Assembly (NCBI RefSeq): GCF_003258865.1
Contig: NZ_NPEX01000015.1
Location: 1 to 46,533, forward strand
Source of the DNA: Rhodoplanes roseus
Lineage (GTDB): Bacteria; Pseudomonadota; Alphaproteobacteria; Rhizobiales; Xanthobacteraceae
Reading direction: 5' to 3'
Length of the DNA: 46,533 bases
Position numbers and translations under genes: made by a program. Positions within the stretch are counted from its first letter, which is position 1, and every line of letters begins with the position of its first letter. This document shows, in pieces, positions 7,170 to 17,702 of the stretch. The notes beneath the pieces were generated by a model. It did no database searches. It saw only the letters and a program-made list of their open reading frames with translations, and was not told the origin of the DNA.

Positions 7170-9716
7170 GTGGTCACTGGCAATCATCGTGTCCGGCTGC
7201 AGGGGTTCCGGCAGACCGTGTCGGGACTGGCGCTCGCCGTGCTGCTCGGCGCCGCGTCGATCGGCGGCGCGATGCCGGCGATGGCCGCGCCGGCCGCATC
7301 CGACAAGACCACCTCCGACAAGACCACCTCCGACAAGACGTCCGCCGACAAGGCCAAGACCGCGACGAAGCCTGCGACGAAGCCCGCGGCTGCAGCCAAG
7401 CCCAGCCCCGCCAAGCCGACCGCGACGAAGCCGACCGCGACGAAGCCGGTCACGGACAGCAAGTCGGCGAAGCCGTCCGACAAGGCGGCCGCGAAGGACC
7501 CCAAAGCCAAGGACGCCAAGGCCAAGGCCGCCGCGAAGCCCGACTCGAAATCGGTGAGCGCCAAATCCTCGGCGAGCGCCAAATCCTCGACGAATGCCAA
7601 GCCTGCCGCCAGGAGCGCGGCGGCGCCGACCCGCTCGCTCGCCCCTGCCCCGAGCCGCTCCGCCTCCGCGGTGCCGACCGTGCCGATGGCCCTGCAGCCG
7701 ACGGACGCCGACACGACCTCGGCCACCCCGGCCGCATCGCCCGTCTCCTACACGCCGGCGCCGAGCGCGAGCGAAGCCCTCGCCTATGCGCCGACACGCT
7801 CGACGTCGAGCAGCGACCTCTCCGCCGTGAAGCAGGCCATACAGGCGGCGCGCCGCGGCCGCACCAGCGAGGCGACCGACCTGCAGGCCAGCATGTCGGA
7901 TCCGCTCGCCAAGAAGCTGACCGAATGGCAGGTGCTGCGCTCCAACGACAACGGCGCGGGCTTCCGCCGCTACGCCGCCTTCATCGACGACAATCCGACC
8001 TGGCCGAGCATCGGGATGCTGCGCCGGCGCGCCGAGAACATGTTGTGGACCGAGAAGGCCGACCCGGCGACCGTGCGGTCCTTCTTCTCCGGCCGTGAGC
8101 CGCTCGGCACCCGCGGCAAGCTGGCGCTCGCCCGTGCCCTGATGGCGTCCGGCGATCGCGCCAACGCCCAGACCTATGTCCGTCAGGTGTGGCGCACCGA
8201 GTCGTTCGGCCGCGATCTCGAGGACGAGATCCAGGAGACGTTCCCGGGCATGGTCACGCGCGCCGACGACAAGGCCCGCATGGACCGGCGCCTCTACGAC
8301 AGCGAGCTCGACATCGCGATGCGGGCGGCGCAGCGGCTCGGCGGCGCCGAGCCGGCGATCGCGAAGGCGCGCCACGCCGTCAACGAGAAGGCCGGCAACG
8401 CCAAGGCACAGCTCGATTCGCTCGGCGCCCGCAGCGACGTCGGCCTCGCCTTCAGCCGCATCCAGTTCCTGCGCCGCGCCGAGAACTATCAGGAGGCGGC
8501 GCGCATCATGCTGGCGATCCCGCGGGATCTCGGCGACGCGCACGACGCCGACGAATGGTGGATCGAACGGCGCCTGATGGCCCGCAAGCTGATCGAGCTC
8601 GGCGACTACAAGTCGGCCTATCTGGTGTGCCGCGACGCCTCGACGCCCGAGAAGGAGAACTATCAGGTCGAGCACGAGTTCATGGCCGGCTGGATCGCGC
8701 TGCGCTTCCTCAACGATCCGGCGACCGCGTCGAAGCACTTCGCCCGCATTCCGGCGACCGGCGTGAAGAACCCGATCTCGCTGTCGCGGGCCGGCTACTG
8801 GCTCGGCCGCTCCGCCGAGGCTGCCGGTCGCCGCAGCGAGGCGCGCGCCCATTACGAGCAGGCGGCGCGCTACAGCACGGCCTATTACGGACAGCTCGCC
8901 CGCGGCCGCCTCGGCCTCGGCGAGATCGCGCTGCGATCGCCGCCGGCGCTGTCGGCCGACAAGCGCGCCGCGGTGGCTCGGCTCGAGGTCGTGCGGGCCG
9001 TGGAGATTCTCTACGCGATCGACGAGCGCGACCTGGTGATCCCGTTCGTGGTCGACCTCGCCGACCGCACCACCGATGTCGCCGCCCTCACGGCGATGGC
9101 CGAGATCGCGGCGAAGCACGACGACGCCCGCGCCGTGCTGCTGATCGGCAAGACCGCGCTCGGCAACGGCCTGCCGCTCGACCACGCCGCCTTCCCGACC
9201 ATCGGGCTGCCGCGCTATTCGCCGATCGGCCCCGAGGTCGAGCCGGCGATCGTCTATGCCATCGCCCGCCAGGAGAGCGCCTTCAACCCGAAGACCGTGT
9301 CGACCGCCAACGCCCTCGGGCTGATGCAGGTCACGCCGGCGGCCGGCCGCTACATCGCCAAGACGCACGGCGTGGCGTTCGACCAGAAGCGGCTGCTGCA
9401 CGACAAGGTCTACAACGTCCAGTTCGGCGCCGCCGAGCTCGGCGGCAACATCGCCGCCTACAACGGCTCCTACATCCTGGCTTTCGCGGCTTACAATGCG
9501 GGGCGCGGACGCGTGAAGGAGTGGATCGAGCGCTTCGGCGATCCGCGCGACCCGAGCGTCGACGCGGTCGACTGGGTCGAGCGCATCCCGTTCTCGGAGA
9601 CGCGCAACTACGTCCAGCGCATCATGGAGAACGTGCAGGCCTACCGGGTCCGCTTCGGCGGCGGCAGCAAGCTGCTGATCGAGGCCGACCTCCGCCGCGG
9701 CGGCCAGGTGAACTGA
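7170..9716 (+). CDS. soluble lytic murein transglycosylase (Slt70-like) with Lys/Ala-rich N-terminal region
   Basis: Cleaves peptidoglycan glycan strands to 1,6-anhydro-muropeptides in the periplasm. 848 residues: a signal peptide (about 1-40, ending PAMAAP), a ~160-residue low-complexity Lys/Ala/Pro/Ser segment with short tandem repeats (DKTTS, ATKPT), an alpha-superhelical U/L-type region, then a C-terminal SLT domain. The catalytic Glu is E702 in IARQESAF, followed by ANALGLMQVTPAAG and later AFAAYNAGRGRV, all SLT hallmarks. The GTG start follows AGGGGGGA at a suitable distance. The linker makes it about 200 residues longer than E. coli Slt70. Confidence 0.95.
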   Translation: MVTGNHRVRLQGFRQTVSGLALAVLLGAASIGGAMPAMAAPAASDKTTSDKTTSDKTSADKAKTATKPATKPAAAAKPSPAKPTATKPTATKPVTDSKSAKPSDKAAAKDPKAKDAKAKAAAKPDSKSVSAKSSASAKSSTNAKPAARSAAAPTRSLAPAPSRSASAVPTVPMALQPTDADTTSATPAASPVSYTPAPSASEALAYAPTRSTSSSDLSAVKQAIQAARRGRTSEATDLQASMSDPLAKKLTEWQVLRSNDNGAGFRRYAAFIDDNPTWPSIGMLRRRAENMLWTEKADPATVRSFFSGREPLGTRGKLALARALMASGDRANAQTYVRQVWRTESFGRDLEDEIQETFPGMVTRADDKARMDRRLYDSELDIAMRAAQRLGGAEPAIAKARHAVNEKAGNAKAQLDSLGARSDVGLAFSRIQFLRRAENYQEAARIMLAIPRDLGDAHDADEWWIERRLMARKLIELGDYKSAYLVCRDASTPEKENYQVEHEFMAGWIALRFLNDPATASKHFARIPATGVKNPISLSRAGYWLGRSAEAAGRRSEARAHYEQAARYSTAYYGQLARGRLGLGEIALRSPPALSADKRAAVARLEVVRAVEILYAIDERDLVIPFVVDLADRTTDVAALTAMAEIAAKHDDARAVLLIGKTALGNGLPLDHAAFPTIGLPRYSPIGPEVEPAIVYAIARQESAFNPKTVSTANALGLMQVTPAAGRYIAKTHGVAFDQKRLLHDKVYNVQFGAAELGGNIAAYNGSYILAFAAYNAGRGRVKEWIERFGDPRDPSVDAVDWVERIPFSETRNYVQRIMENVQAYRVRFGGGSKLLIEADLRRGGQVN
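7300..7470 (+). repeat. in-frame tandem repeats in the transglycosylase linker
   Basis: 15-bp units encode DKTTS repeated from about 7300 and ATKPT repeated from about 7425; a third short duplication (SAKSS) is near 7557. These in-frame repeats can change linker length without breaking the gene. Confidence 0.7.
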
Positions 9717-9730
9717 GCAGCGTTCGGAGC

Positions 9731-9747
9731 GATCGTCCGCGACGATC
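9731..9747 (+). other. hairpin after the transglycosylase gene
   Basis: GATCGTC, a CGC loop and GACGATC lie 14 nt after the stop. There is no T-run, so termination is only possible. Confidence 0.3.
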
Positions 9748-9757
9748 CTGCACCAGC

Positions 9758-9860
9758 CGTCATTCCGGGGCGCGCCGATGGGTCGAACCCGGGCTCCAGC
9801 AGCACGTTCGGAGTTCCGGGCTGGAGTCCGGGTTCGGCGCTGCGCGCCGCCCCGGATTGA
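9758..9860. repeat. REP-like element (head GTCATTCCGGGGCGCGC)
   Basis: The 18-nt head CGTCATTCCGGGGCGCGC (9758-9775) is identical to 46502-46519 and closely matches the element at 27197-27212 on the other strand. It is followed by imperfect CCGGGC/GCCCGG-rich inverted repeats. It fills the gap between the transglycosylase and hydrolase genes. Confidence 0.65.
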
Positions 9861-9978
9861 CCGGATCGAGAAAGCCGCTCCCACCCAAAGTGCAAACCGA
9901 AGCGCCCTGCCCCGCTGCGCCTTGACCCGGCCTCGTATCGCTCGAACAATCCGGCCGAGCGACGCTGGGGGGCCGACC

Positions 9979-10872
9979 ATGACGGACGACGGGTACCGGA
10001 GCCATTTCGTCACCGCGACCGACGGGCTGCGCCTGCATCTGCGCGAGTATGGCGACCGCACCCTGCCGGGCCCCGCGGTGGTCTGCCTGCCCGGCCTGAC
10101 CCGGACCGCGGCCGACTTTCACCCACTCGCCTGCGCCCTGGCGAACGATCCCGTCCATCCGCGGCGGGTGCTGGCCCTCGATTATCGGGGCCGCGGCCTG
10201 TCGGGATACGATTCGAACCCCGACCACTATTCGATTCCGGTTGAGCTCGACGACGTCCTGACGGTGATGACGGCTTGCGAGGCGTTGCCGGCCGTGCTGA
10301 TCGGCACCTCGCGCGGCGGCCTGATCACCATGGCGATGGCCGCGGCGCGGCCGACTGCCATCGCCGGCGCCGTGCTCAACGACATCGGACCGAAGATCGA
10401 GGCGGCCGGCATCGCCCGGATCAAGACCTATGTGGGCCGGGCCGGCTCGCCGCCCGGTTTCGCCGAAGGCGCCGCGGGGCTCCGCGAGAAATTCTCGGGC
10501 GAGTTCCCGGACTGGACCGACGAGGACTGGCTCGCCATGGCGCATCGGACCTGGCGGCAGGAGAACGGCCATTTGGTGCCGACCTACGACCAGGCGATCG
10601 CCCGCGCGCTCGCCGCCTTCGACCTCTCGAAGCCGCTGCCCGACATGTGGCCGCAGTTCGATGCCCTCGCCCATGTCCCGGTGATGGTGATCCGCGGTGG
10701 CCTGTCGGATCTCCTGTCGGCGGCGACCGTCGAGGCGATGCGCGAGCACCATCGCGGACTCGAGGTCATCGAGGTGCCGCGCCAGGGCCATGCGCCCGAC
10801 CTCGCCGGCGACGACGTCATCGCCCGGATCGCCGCCTTCGTGGCGCGATGCACGGAGGCGGCATCGGCCTGA
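9979..10872 (+). CDS. alpha/beta-hydrolase fold protein
   Basis: A 297-residue cytoplasmic hydrolase of unknown substrate. The nucleophile elbow is GTSRGG with S111. The oxyanion side is VVCLPGLTRTAADF (about 34-47), the acid is probably the Asp in RGGLSDLLS and the histidine lies in QGHAPDL near the end. The motif set resembles esterase or enol-lactone hydrolase-like proteins of alphaproteobacteria. The ATG at 9979 follows a GGGGGG ribosome binding site and matches the fold's N-terminus; the frame is open upstream through the REP-like element, which was not included. Convergent with the porin gene. Confidence 0.9.
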   Translation: MTDDGYRSHFVTATDGLRLHLREYGDRTLPGPAVVCLPGLTRTAADFHPLACALANDPVHPRRVLALDYRGRGLSGYDSNPDHYSIPVELDDVLTVMTACEALPAVLIGTSRGGLITMAMAAARPTAIAGAVLNDIGPKIEAAGIARIKTYVGRAGSPPGFAEGAAGLREKFSGEFPDWTDEDWLAMAHRTWRQENGHLVPTYDQAIARALAAFDLSKPLPDMWPQFDALAHVPVMVIRGGLSDLLSAATVEAMREHHRGLEVIEVPRQGHAPDLAGDDVIARIAAFVARCTEAASA

Positions 10873-10893
10873 CCTAGACGATCTCAGGCGCTA

Positions 10894-10939
10894 TATTCTT
10901 AGAATAATCAATGGGATCGCGGCACTTATTGTGCCGCGA
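10894..10939. terminator. paired palindromes after the hydrolase gene
   Basis: TATTCT-T-AGAATA at 10894-10906 is followed by a perfect 9-bp hairpin (TCGCGGCAC, loop TTATT, complement; 10917-10939). They lie between convergent genes in an A+T-richer stretch and could end transcription of the hydrolase or back up the porin terminator. Neither has a classical T-run on the plus strand. Confidence 0.4.
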
Positions 10940-10972
10940 CATCAACTCACATCGTCCGCCGGGTCGCGCACG

Positions 10973-11001
10973 AAAAAACCCCCGGCGGAGACCGCCGGGG
11001 G
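10973..11001 (-). terminator. Rho-independent terminator of the porin gene
   Basis: A perfect 10-bp stem (CCCCCGGCGG with its complement), 3-nt loop, followed on the minus strand by six T. It lies 34 nt past the porin stop. This is the clearest intrinsic terminator in the window. Confidence 0.9.
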
Positions 11002-11034
11002 CTTCGACCTTTAGAAGGTCAGACGTTCAGACGA

Positions 11035-12489
11035 TCACGGAACGATGTCGCGATGCGCGCGGAACGTGACGGACAGAGCGTCCTGGTCGCCGAACACGCC
11101 GGTTCCCGTACGGCCGACCTGCGAGCCGGTGGCAGCCATGGCGGCGACGTTCGCACCCTCGAGAGCCGTGCTCAGCTGGGTGTAGAGAACGTCAACACCC
11201 AAATAGAAGTCCGGACGGATGTTCCACTGGGTGCGCGAGCCGAGCTGCCAGAACGAGAAGTCCATGTCGCAAGCCGAGCCGGCCGTCAGACGGAGGCTCG
11301 TCGTGGTGGCGGCCTTGAGGTAGTTACAAGCCGCCGTGTTGCCCGCATCGCCGTAATCGACGTTGATGTAGGCACCATAGACCGACGTCTTCAGGGCCGG
11401 GGTCCACACGTGCTCGTACGACGCGTTGACACCGAACACCTTCACCAGATCGATCGAACCACCGTTGGTGGTGATGCCGTCGGCGAAGAAGCCGGCGCCG
11501 ATCGTGTCACCGTAGCGGAGCGCGGAGCCCGCACCCGGCTGGGTGAACACGGCGTAACGGGTGGCACCCTCGGTGTAGTTCACCTGGAACTGGAAGCTGT
11601 CGCCGCGCGAGATGAAGTCGGTCTTCACCCGAGCGCCGACGCCGACTGCCCAGCCGATCTTGTCATCGCCGTCACCCGCGGTCGTCAGCGGGTTCGTGCC
11701 AATGAAATTGTAGGAGGCAGACGCGTCGTGGATCGCGCCCATGACCTGGAAGGAGCCCCAGGCCTGATCGACGCGGATGTTGGCGACCACGTCCGGCCAG
11801 CGGACGTTGCCGGTGTCGTTGTTCAGGTTCGAGCCGAGCACGATCGCGTTGGTCGCGGTGGTGCTGCCATTGAAGATGCCGACGCGACGCGGGGTTTCGG
11901 CCGAGATCGTGGCCGACACGCCGTTGCCGAGCTGAGCCGTGTAGGCGGCCAGGTTGGTGCCGGCATCGCCGGTGTCCGACGACGCGAAAGCGAAGTATGA
12001 CACGGCCGGGTTCGAGTACAGGTCGTAGAACGACTGCGCCTTACCGAACGTGAAGCCGGCGAACTGGATGAAGCCGCGGGTCGCGTACAGCGAGCTCGTG
12101 CCGTTGTCGTCGGTGAAGCCCATCAGGTAGTAGGTGCGCAGGGTGCCCCACTCCGTCTGGGTCCGCGTGTCCATCGTCATGACGGCGCGGGTGCGGAGCG
12201 TGGCGTCGGCCGGGTTGGCGCGGCTCTGCTCACCCGAGGTGGCGCCCCAGAAGACGCCCTGGCTGACGTTCTGACCGCCGCCGTTGTAGTAGTACTGCGC
12301 GCGGACGTAGCCACCGATCTTGATGCAGGTGTCCGTGCCCGGGATGTAGTAGAACCCGGCGCCGTACAGCGAGCAGACCTTCACGTACTCGACCGGCTTG
12401 GCCTTGACGGGAAGATCGGCCGCCTGCGCTCCAGCAACTGCCACGAGACCTGCCGCGGAGCCGAGGAGAAGGCTTTTCACCATCTTCAT
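11035..12489 (-). CDS. outer-membrane porin, Porin_2 (Omp2/RopA-like) family
   Basis: A beta-barrel general diffusion porin of the outer membrane. 484 residues with a clear signal peptide (MKMVKSLLLGSAAGLVAVAG then AQAAD) and the family's N-terminal block: PVEYVKVCSLYGAGFYYIPG, TDTCIKIGGYVRAQ. Alternating beta-strand segments follow, and the C-terminus VTFRAHRDIVP replaces the more usual terminal aromatic strand. The ATG at 12489 has GGAGG 7 nt upstream. Four cysteines (the pair near 40/55 and a late pair around NTAACNYL and GSACDMDF) could form two disulfides, as in rhizobial porins. It has its own terminator and a long upstream region, consistent with a highly expressed single gene. Confidence 0.95.
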   Translation of the reverse strand: MKMVKSLLLGSAAGLVAVAGAQAADLPVKAKPVEYVKVCSLYGAGFYYIPGTDTCIKIGGYVRAQYYYNGGGQNVSQGVFWGATSGEQSRANPADATLRTRAVMTMDTRTQTEWGTLRTYYLMGFTDDNGTSSLYATRGFIQFAGFTFGKAQSFYDLYSNPAVSYFAFASSDTGDAGTNLAAYTAQLGNGVSATISAETPRRVGIFNGSTTATNAIVLGSNLNNDTGNVRWPDVVANIRVDQAWGSFQVMGAIHDASASYNFIGTNPLTTAGDGDDKIGWAVGVGARVKTDFISRGDSFQFQVNYTEGATRYAVFTQPGAGSALRYGDTIGAGFFADGITTNGGSIDLVKVFGVNASYEHVWTPALKTSVYGAYINVDYGDAGNTAACNYLKAATTTSLRLTAGSACDMDFSFWQLGSRTQWNIRPDFYLGVDVLYTQLSTALEGANVAAMAATGSQVGRTGTGVFGDQDALSVTFRAHRDIVP

Positions 12490-12999
12490 CTGAAACCTCC
12501 ATTCGTTTGCCTTGGGAGGGTTCCGTCTCCGGCGGGTGCATGCACCCTGGAAGGTCCCCTTAATCCCCGATCCACCCAGTGTTCCGTGCCGTGCCGTGTC
12601 ACCGAAAACGGTCTGGAACTCTAGACGGGGCGACCCCGGGAATGCCCCCCTTCGTCGCCAGGTGAGATTAGCTGACAAGCCCTCTCAGGCAATAAAGAAC
12701 CGACCGTCGAGCGGCTCTAAGCCCCTGAATCCGGAGGGGTGTTGCCCAAACGACACGAATTCGAGGGTCACCCCGACGGGCTAGAGGGCGCGAAATAAGT
12801 ATTTGGACGCAAAGACTTGAGGGGAAGCACGCGAACCGTCGCAGCGATCGCGCTGCAGAGGTGCCACGGTGGCGACTGGGCGTGCCCGGCGATGTTGGAA
12901 CCGTTCGAATCGGGATTTGGAGCAGCGGCGAGAATTCGTCGCCGGACCGGCCCTTCGCCCTCGATACGGCGAAAGACGAACGCCGCCGCGCCGTCGACA
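12490..12999. promoter_or_regulatory. 510-bp region upstream of the porin gene
   Basis: Lies between the stop of the TPR-glycosyltransferase gene and the porin start, both on the minus strand. It contains the porin leader with the GGAGG site, and a short inverted repeat CCCCT-N8-AGGGG at 12722-12739. No confident -35/-10 pair could be chosen, and the open frames here look non-coding. A porin promoter must lie in this region, but its position is not resolved. Confidence 0.4.
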
Positions 13000-15387
13000 T
13001 CATCGTGCGACGGTAAATTCCTGCGCTCTTTCAGTGGATTGCCGGCGTGCCCACATCTCCAGAAAGGCGGCCTCCAGGTCGCGGGTGAAGCGTTCCGTGT
13101 CGAACAGCGGCGCGATGCTCCGATTCTGCCAGAGCCGGGACTTGATCGCGGCGAGCCGCTCGGGCTCCGAGGCGAGCGCCAGCGCGACCGCCTCGTAGTC
13201 GGCGAGCGAGGTGGTCACCAGCTCCGGCAGGCCGACCGCCTGCAACAGGCTCGAGCAGACCCGGCTGGGGAAGGTCGCACCCTCGCAGGTGACGATCGGC
13301 AGGCCGCTCCACAGCGCGTCGCTCGCCGTGGTGTGGGCATTGTAGGGACGCGTATCGAGAAACAGATCGGCCTGGCGGTGGCGCGCCAGGTGATCGGCGA
13401 GCGGCGCCCGCTGCGCGAACACCAGGCGACCAGGATCGACTCCACGCCGCTGGGCCTCCGCGCGCAGATTCGCCGAGGCGAAGCGATTCTCCTCCAGCAG
13501 CCAGAGGACGCTGCCGGCGACCCGGGCGAGCAGCCGCATCCAGATGTCGAACATCGTCGGCTGGATCTTGAAGCTGTTGTTGAAGCAGCAGAACACGAAT
13601 CCCTGCTCGGGCAGCCCGCATTCGGCGCGGGTCGGAGTCTGCTCGCCGATCGCGCGCCGGTCGTCGTTGACCTGATAGCAGTGCGGCAGCCGCACCACGC
13701 GCTCGGCATACGCGGTATCGAGGTCCTCCGGCACCACCACGCCGTCGGCCACGACGTAATCCATGCAGTCCGAACCGACGGTGCCGGGATAGCCGAGATA
13801 CGCGACCTGAACCGGGGCCGGCCGCCGCGCCAGGATGGGAAATCGGCAATTCTTGGTGAGTCCCATCAGGTCGACCAGGATGTCGATCTCGCGGCCCCGC
13901 ACGAGGTCGGCGGCCTCCGCATCGCTCATCGCGCTGATATCGACGACGTGATCGAACGCCGCATCGATGCGCCGGGCGATGGCCGAGCCCGAGCGATCCC
14001 CCCAGACGATCGCCGTGGTCTCGAAGCGCGACCTGTCGTGATGCTCGAACAGCCCGGCGGTGAGGTGGGCGGTCGGATGCTCGCGCAGATCGGCCGAGAG
14101 ATAGGCGAGGCGAATGCGCTCGTGCCGCCGGGTCGTGAGATCCGCCTCGGGCAGCCGCGGCACATCGAGGCCGGCGGCGTAATCGCGGGCGCAGCGGAGC
14201 TGATCGGCCTGCGAGACCGGCAGGAACAACGCCACGAAGGGCTGCACCACCGGCCGGCCGTCGCGCATGTCCGCCAGCACCCGCGCCACCTCGGCGTCGA
14301 GATTCGCCCAGTCGCACTGCTGCAGCTTGGCGTGCAGCCGCCCGCCCGGTCCGTATGCGAGGGCGGGATTCGCCGACAAAGCCTTGTCGTAGAATGCGAC
14401 GGAGTCGCCGTATTGCTTCAGCGCGAAGGCGATCTCGGCGGCGAGCCGCCACGTCTCCGCGGTCGGAGCCAGGGCCGCCGCCCGGGCGCAGGCGGCAGCC
14501 GCCTCGTCGAGCCGGTTCAGAACGAACAAGGCCTTGCCACGGTGCAGGCAGGCTGGTGCAGAGCGCGGATCGCGTGCCAGAGCGCCGTCGTAGGCGACGA
14601 TGGCTCGCTCGTGCTGGGACTGTCCGAAGAAGACGTCTCCGAGGCCGATCCAGGCATCCACATGGTCGGGCTGCCGCGCCAGCACCCGGTCGAACGCCGC
14701 CAGCGCTTCCGCAAAGCGGCCGAGCGCTGCCAGGGCCGCCCCCTGCCCCACCAACGCGTCGGCCATGTCCGGCCGCAGGGTCAGCGCCTCGTCGAACGCG
14801 GCGAGCGCCTCCTCGTGCTGCTTCTGCAGCCGCAGGATTTGGCCGCGGGCGCCCCAGGCATCGGCGAGATCGGGCTTCAGCCCCGTGAGCCGGTCGCAGG
14901 CGGCGAGCGCCTCGTCCAGCCGGCCGAGCTGCCCCAGCACCGCCGCACGCCCGAGATGGGCATCGACGCAGCCCGCATCGAGCGCCAGCGCCGCGTCGAG
15001 ATCGGCGAGCGCCGCGTCGAGGCGGCCGAGGTCGCGCAGCACTCCGGCCCGGGTGATCCGGGTGTCGGGCACATGCGGGGCGAGGGCGAGCGCCCGCTCC
15101 AGCGGCTCCAGCGCTTCGGCCGGCTTGCCGACCTGCTTCAGGACGAGCCCGAAATTGTAGAGCGTGACGTCGGAGCTCGACGTCTCGCGGGCGGCCCGGC
15201 GCGCATAGGGCTCGGCGTCGGCCCAGCGTCCGAGACGCATCAGCAGGACCGTGTAGAGGTTGAGGGCACCGGGATGGCGCGGGCTGAGCTCGAGCGTCTT
15301 CCTGAAGGCCCGCTCCGCATCGGCGGGACGGCCGGCCTGGAGCGCCTCGACGGCGCGGCGGAAGGTGTCGTCAACGGAACGCGCCAT
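13000..15387 (-). CDS. TPR-repeat protein with O-GlcNAc-transferase-like (SPINDLY) domain
   Basis: 795 residues. The N-terminal half (about 1-390) is a run of TPR helices (repeated A..LG..EEAL.AFD..L pattern). The C-terminal half is a GT41 glycosyltransferase: IRLAYLSADLREHPTAHL, then FCCFNNSFKIQPTMFDIWMR and the strongly diagnostic segments DLFLDTRPYNAHTTASDALW and GATFPSRVCSSLL. Eukaryotic relatives add O-GlcNAc or O-fucose to proteins; bacterial substrates are largely unknown, though some modify adhesins or flagellin. The ATG is preceded by AAGGG; the open frame upstream is Arg-rich and has no TPR character. No membrane segment or signal peptide, so it is probably cytoplasmic. Confidence 0.92.
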   Translation of the reverse strand: MARSVDDTFRRAVEALQAGRPADAERAFRKTLELSPRHPGALNLYTVLLMRLGRWADAEPYARRAARETSSSDVTLYNFGLVLKQVGKPAEALEPLERALALAPHVPDTRITRAGVLRDLGRLDAALADLDAALALDAGCVDAHLGRAAVLGQLGRLDEALAACDRLTGLKPDLADAWGARGQILRLQKQHEEALAAFDEALTLRPDMADALVGQGAALAALGRFAEALAAFDRVLARQPDHVDAWIGLGDVFFGQSQHERAIVAYDGALARDPRSAPACLHRGKALFVLNRLDEAAAACARAAALAPTAETWRLAAEIAFALKQYGDSVAFYDKALSANPALAYGPGGRLHAKLQQCDWANLDAEVARVLADMRDGRPVVQPFVALFLPVSQADQLRCARDYAAGLDVPRLPEADLTTRRHERIRLAYLSADLREHPTAHLTAGLFEHHDRSRFETTAIVWGDRSGSAIARRIDAAFDHVVDISAMSDAEAADLVRGREIDILVDLMGLTKNCRFPILARRPAPVQVAYLGYPGTVGSDCMDYVVADGVVVPEDLDTAYAERVVRLPHCYQVNDDRRAIGEQTPTRAECGLPEQGFVFCCFNNSFKIQPTMFDIWMRLLARVAGSVLWLLEENRFASANLRAEAQRRGVDPGRLVFAQRAPLADHLARHRQADLFLDTRPYNAHTTASDALWSGLPIVTCEGATFPSRVCSSLLQAVGLPELVTTSLADYEAVALALASEPERLAAIKSRLWQNRSIAPLFDTERFTRDLEAAFLEMWARRQSTERAQEFTVAR

Positions 15388-15642
15388 GCGACGGGTGCCC
15401 TTCGGATCTCGTGCACCGGGACGCTTCCGCCCGGCCCCGAGCGCAAGAACGGCACCCGAACGATCTCCGTCAAGGGAAACCGCTCGGGGGCGAGGCGCAG
15501 GGCGGCGAACCGGACGTCGGCGTTCCCGTGATGCGAGACGGTGCCCCGAGCCGGCGTGCCACACGGCCGGCGCATGCTAGAGAGGGCCGGCGCCGGATAT
15601 CGCATCGAACCGTCCGGCCGGGACACAGGGGTGACTGCGCTC

Positions 15643-16098
15643 ATGACGACTCGCCTGCTCGAAGACTTCCAGGTCGGCGAAACCTGGACGAGCCGCTGGG
15701 AGACCATCACCGAGGAGGCGATCGTCGCCTTCGGCAAGGCGAACGATCCGCAGCCGATCCACACCGATCCGGCCGCCGCCGCGACAGGCCGCTTCGGCAC
15801 CGTGATCGCCAGCGGCTGGCAGATCGCCGCGCTGTCGCTTCGGCTGTTCGTCGAGGCCGGCGGCTACGGCGACACGCCGATGGTCGGCCTCGGCATCGAC
15901 GAGCTGCGCTGGAAGCAGATCGTGCGGCCGGGAGACACGCTCCAGGTCCACCGCACCGTGATCGAGGTGCGGCGCTCCGCGACCCGTCCGGACCGCGGAA
16001 GCGTGAAGTCGCGCGTCGAGGTGAAGAACCAGAACGGCGAGGTCGTCCTGTCGATGATCGCGCTCGGCCAGGTGCCGGCGCGGACCAGCGGCCCGTAG
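15643..16098 (+). CDS. MaoC-type (R)-hydratase-like protein
   Basis: A 151-residue single hot-dog protein. The hydratase signature AFGKANDPQPIHTDPAAA carries the catalytic dyad D35 and H40, followed by FGTVIASGWQ. Members hydrate trans-2-enoyl-CoA or act as acyl-CoA dehydratases. The ATG at 15643 has an AGGGG 11 nt upstream; an in-frame GTG at 15631 would add four residues. Convergent with the acyl-CoA synthetase/second MaoC pair, which suggests a shared role in acyl-CoA metabolism. Confidence 0.92.
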   Translation: MTTRLLEDFQVGETWTSRWETITEEAIVAFGKANDPQPIHTDPAAAATGRFGTVIASGWQIAALSLRLFVEAGGYGDTPMVGLGIDELRWKQIVRPGDTLQVHRTVIEVRRSATRPDRGSVKSRVEVKNQNGEVVLSMIALGQVPARTSGP

Positions 16099-16147
16099 CG
16101 GGCGAGGCCGAGGCCGCGCCTCTCCGAGCACCAGCGCTGAAGGACCC

Positions 16148-17692
<1,545 letters not shown>

Positions 17693-17702
17693 GCGGCCTG
17701 CC

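Noticed and set aside
7300-7620. Tandem repeats that could suggest a CRISPR or minisatellite array
   Set aside because: The repeats are 15 bp with no spacers and stay in frame in the transglycosylase gene.
9778-9978. N-terminal extension of the alpha/beta hydrolase
   Set aside because: This open part overlaps the REP-like element and has no similarity to the fold; the ATG at 9979 has a good ribosome binding site.
7098-10061. A 987-codon minus-strand frame across the transglycosylase and hydrolase genes
   Set aside because: Arg/Gly/Ala-rich with no domain, and it spans two well-supported plus-strand genes.
12817-15531. A 904-codon plus-strand frame over the TPR glycosyltransferase gene
   Set aside because: No recognisable domain, and the minus-strand reading gives clear TPR and GT41 motifs.
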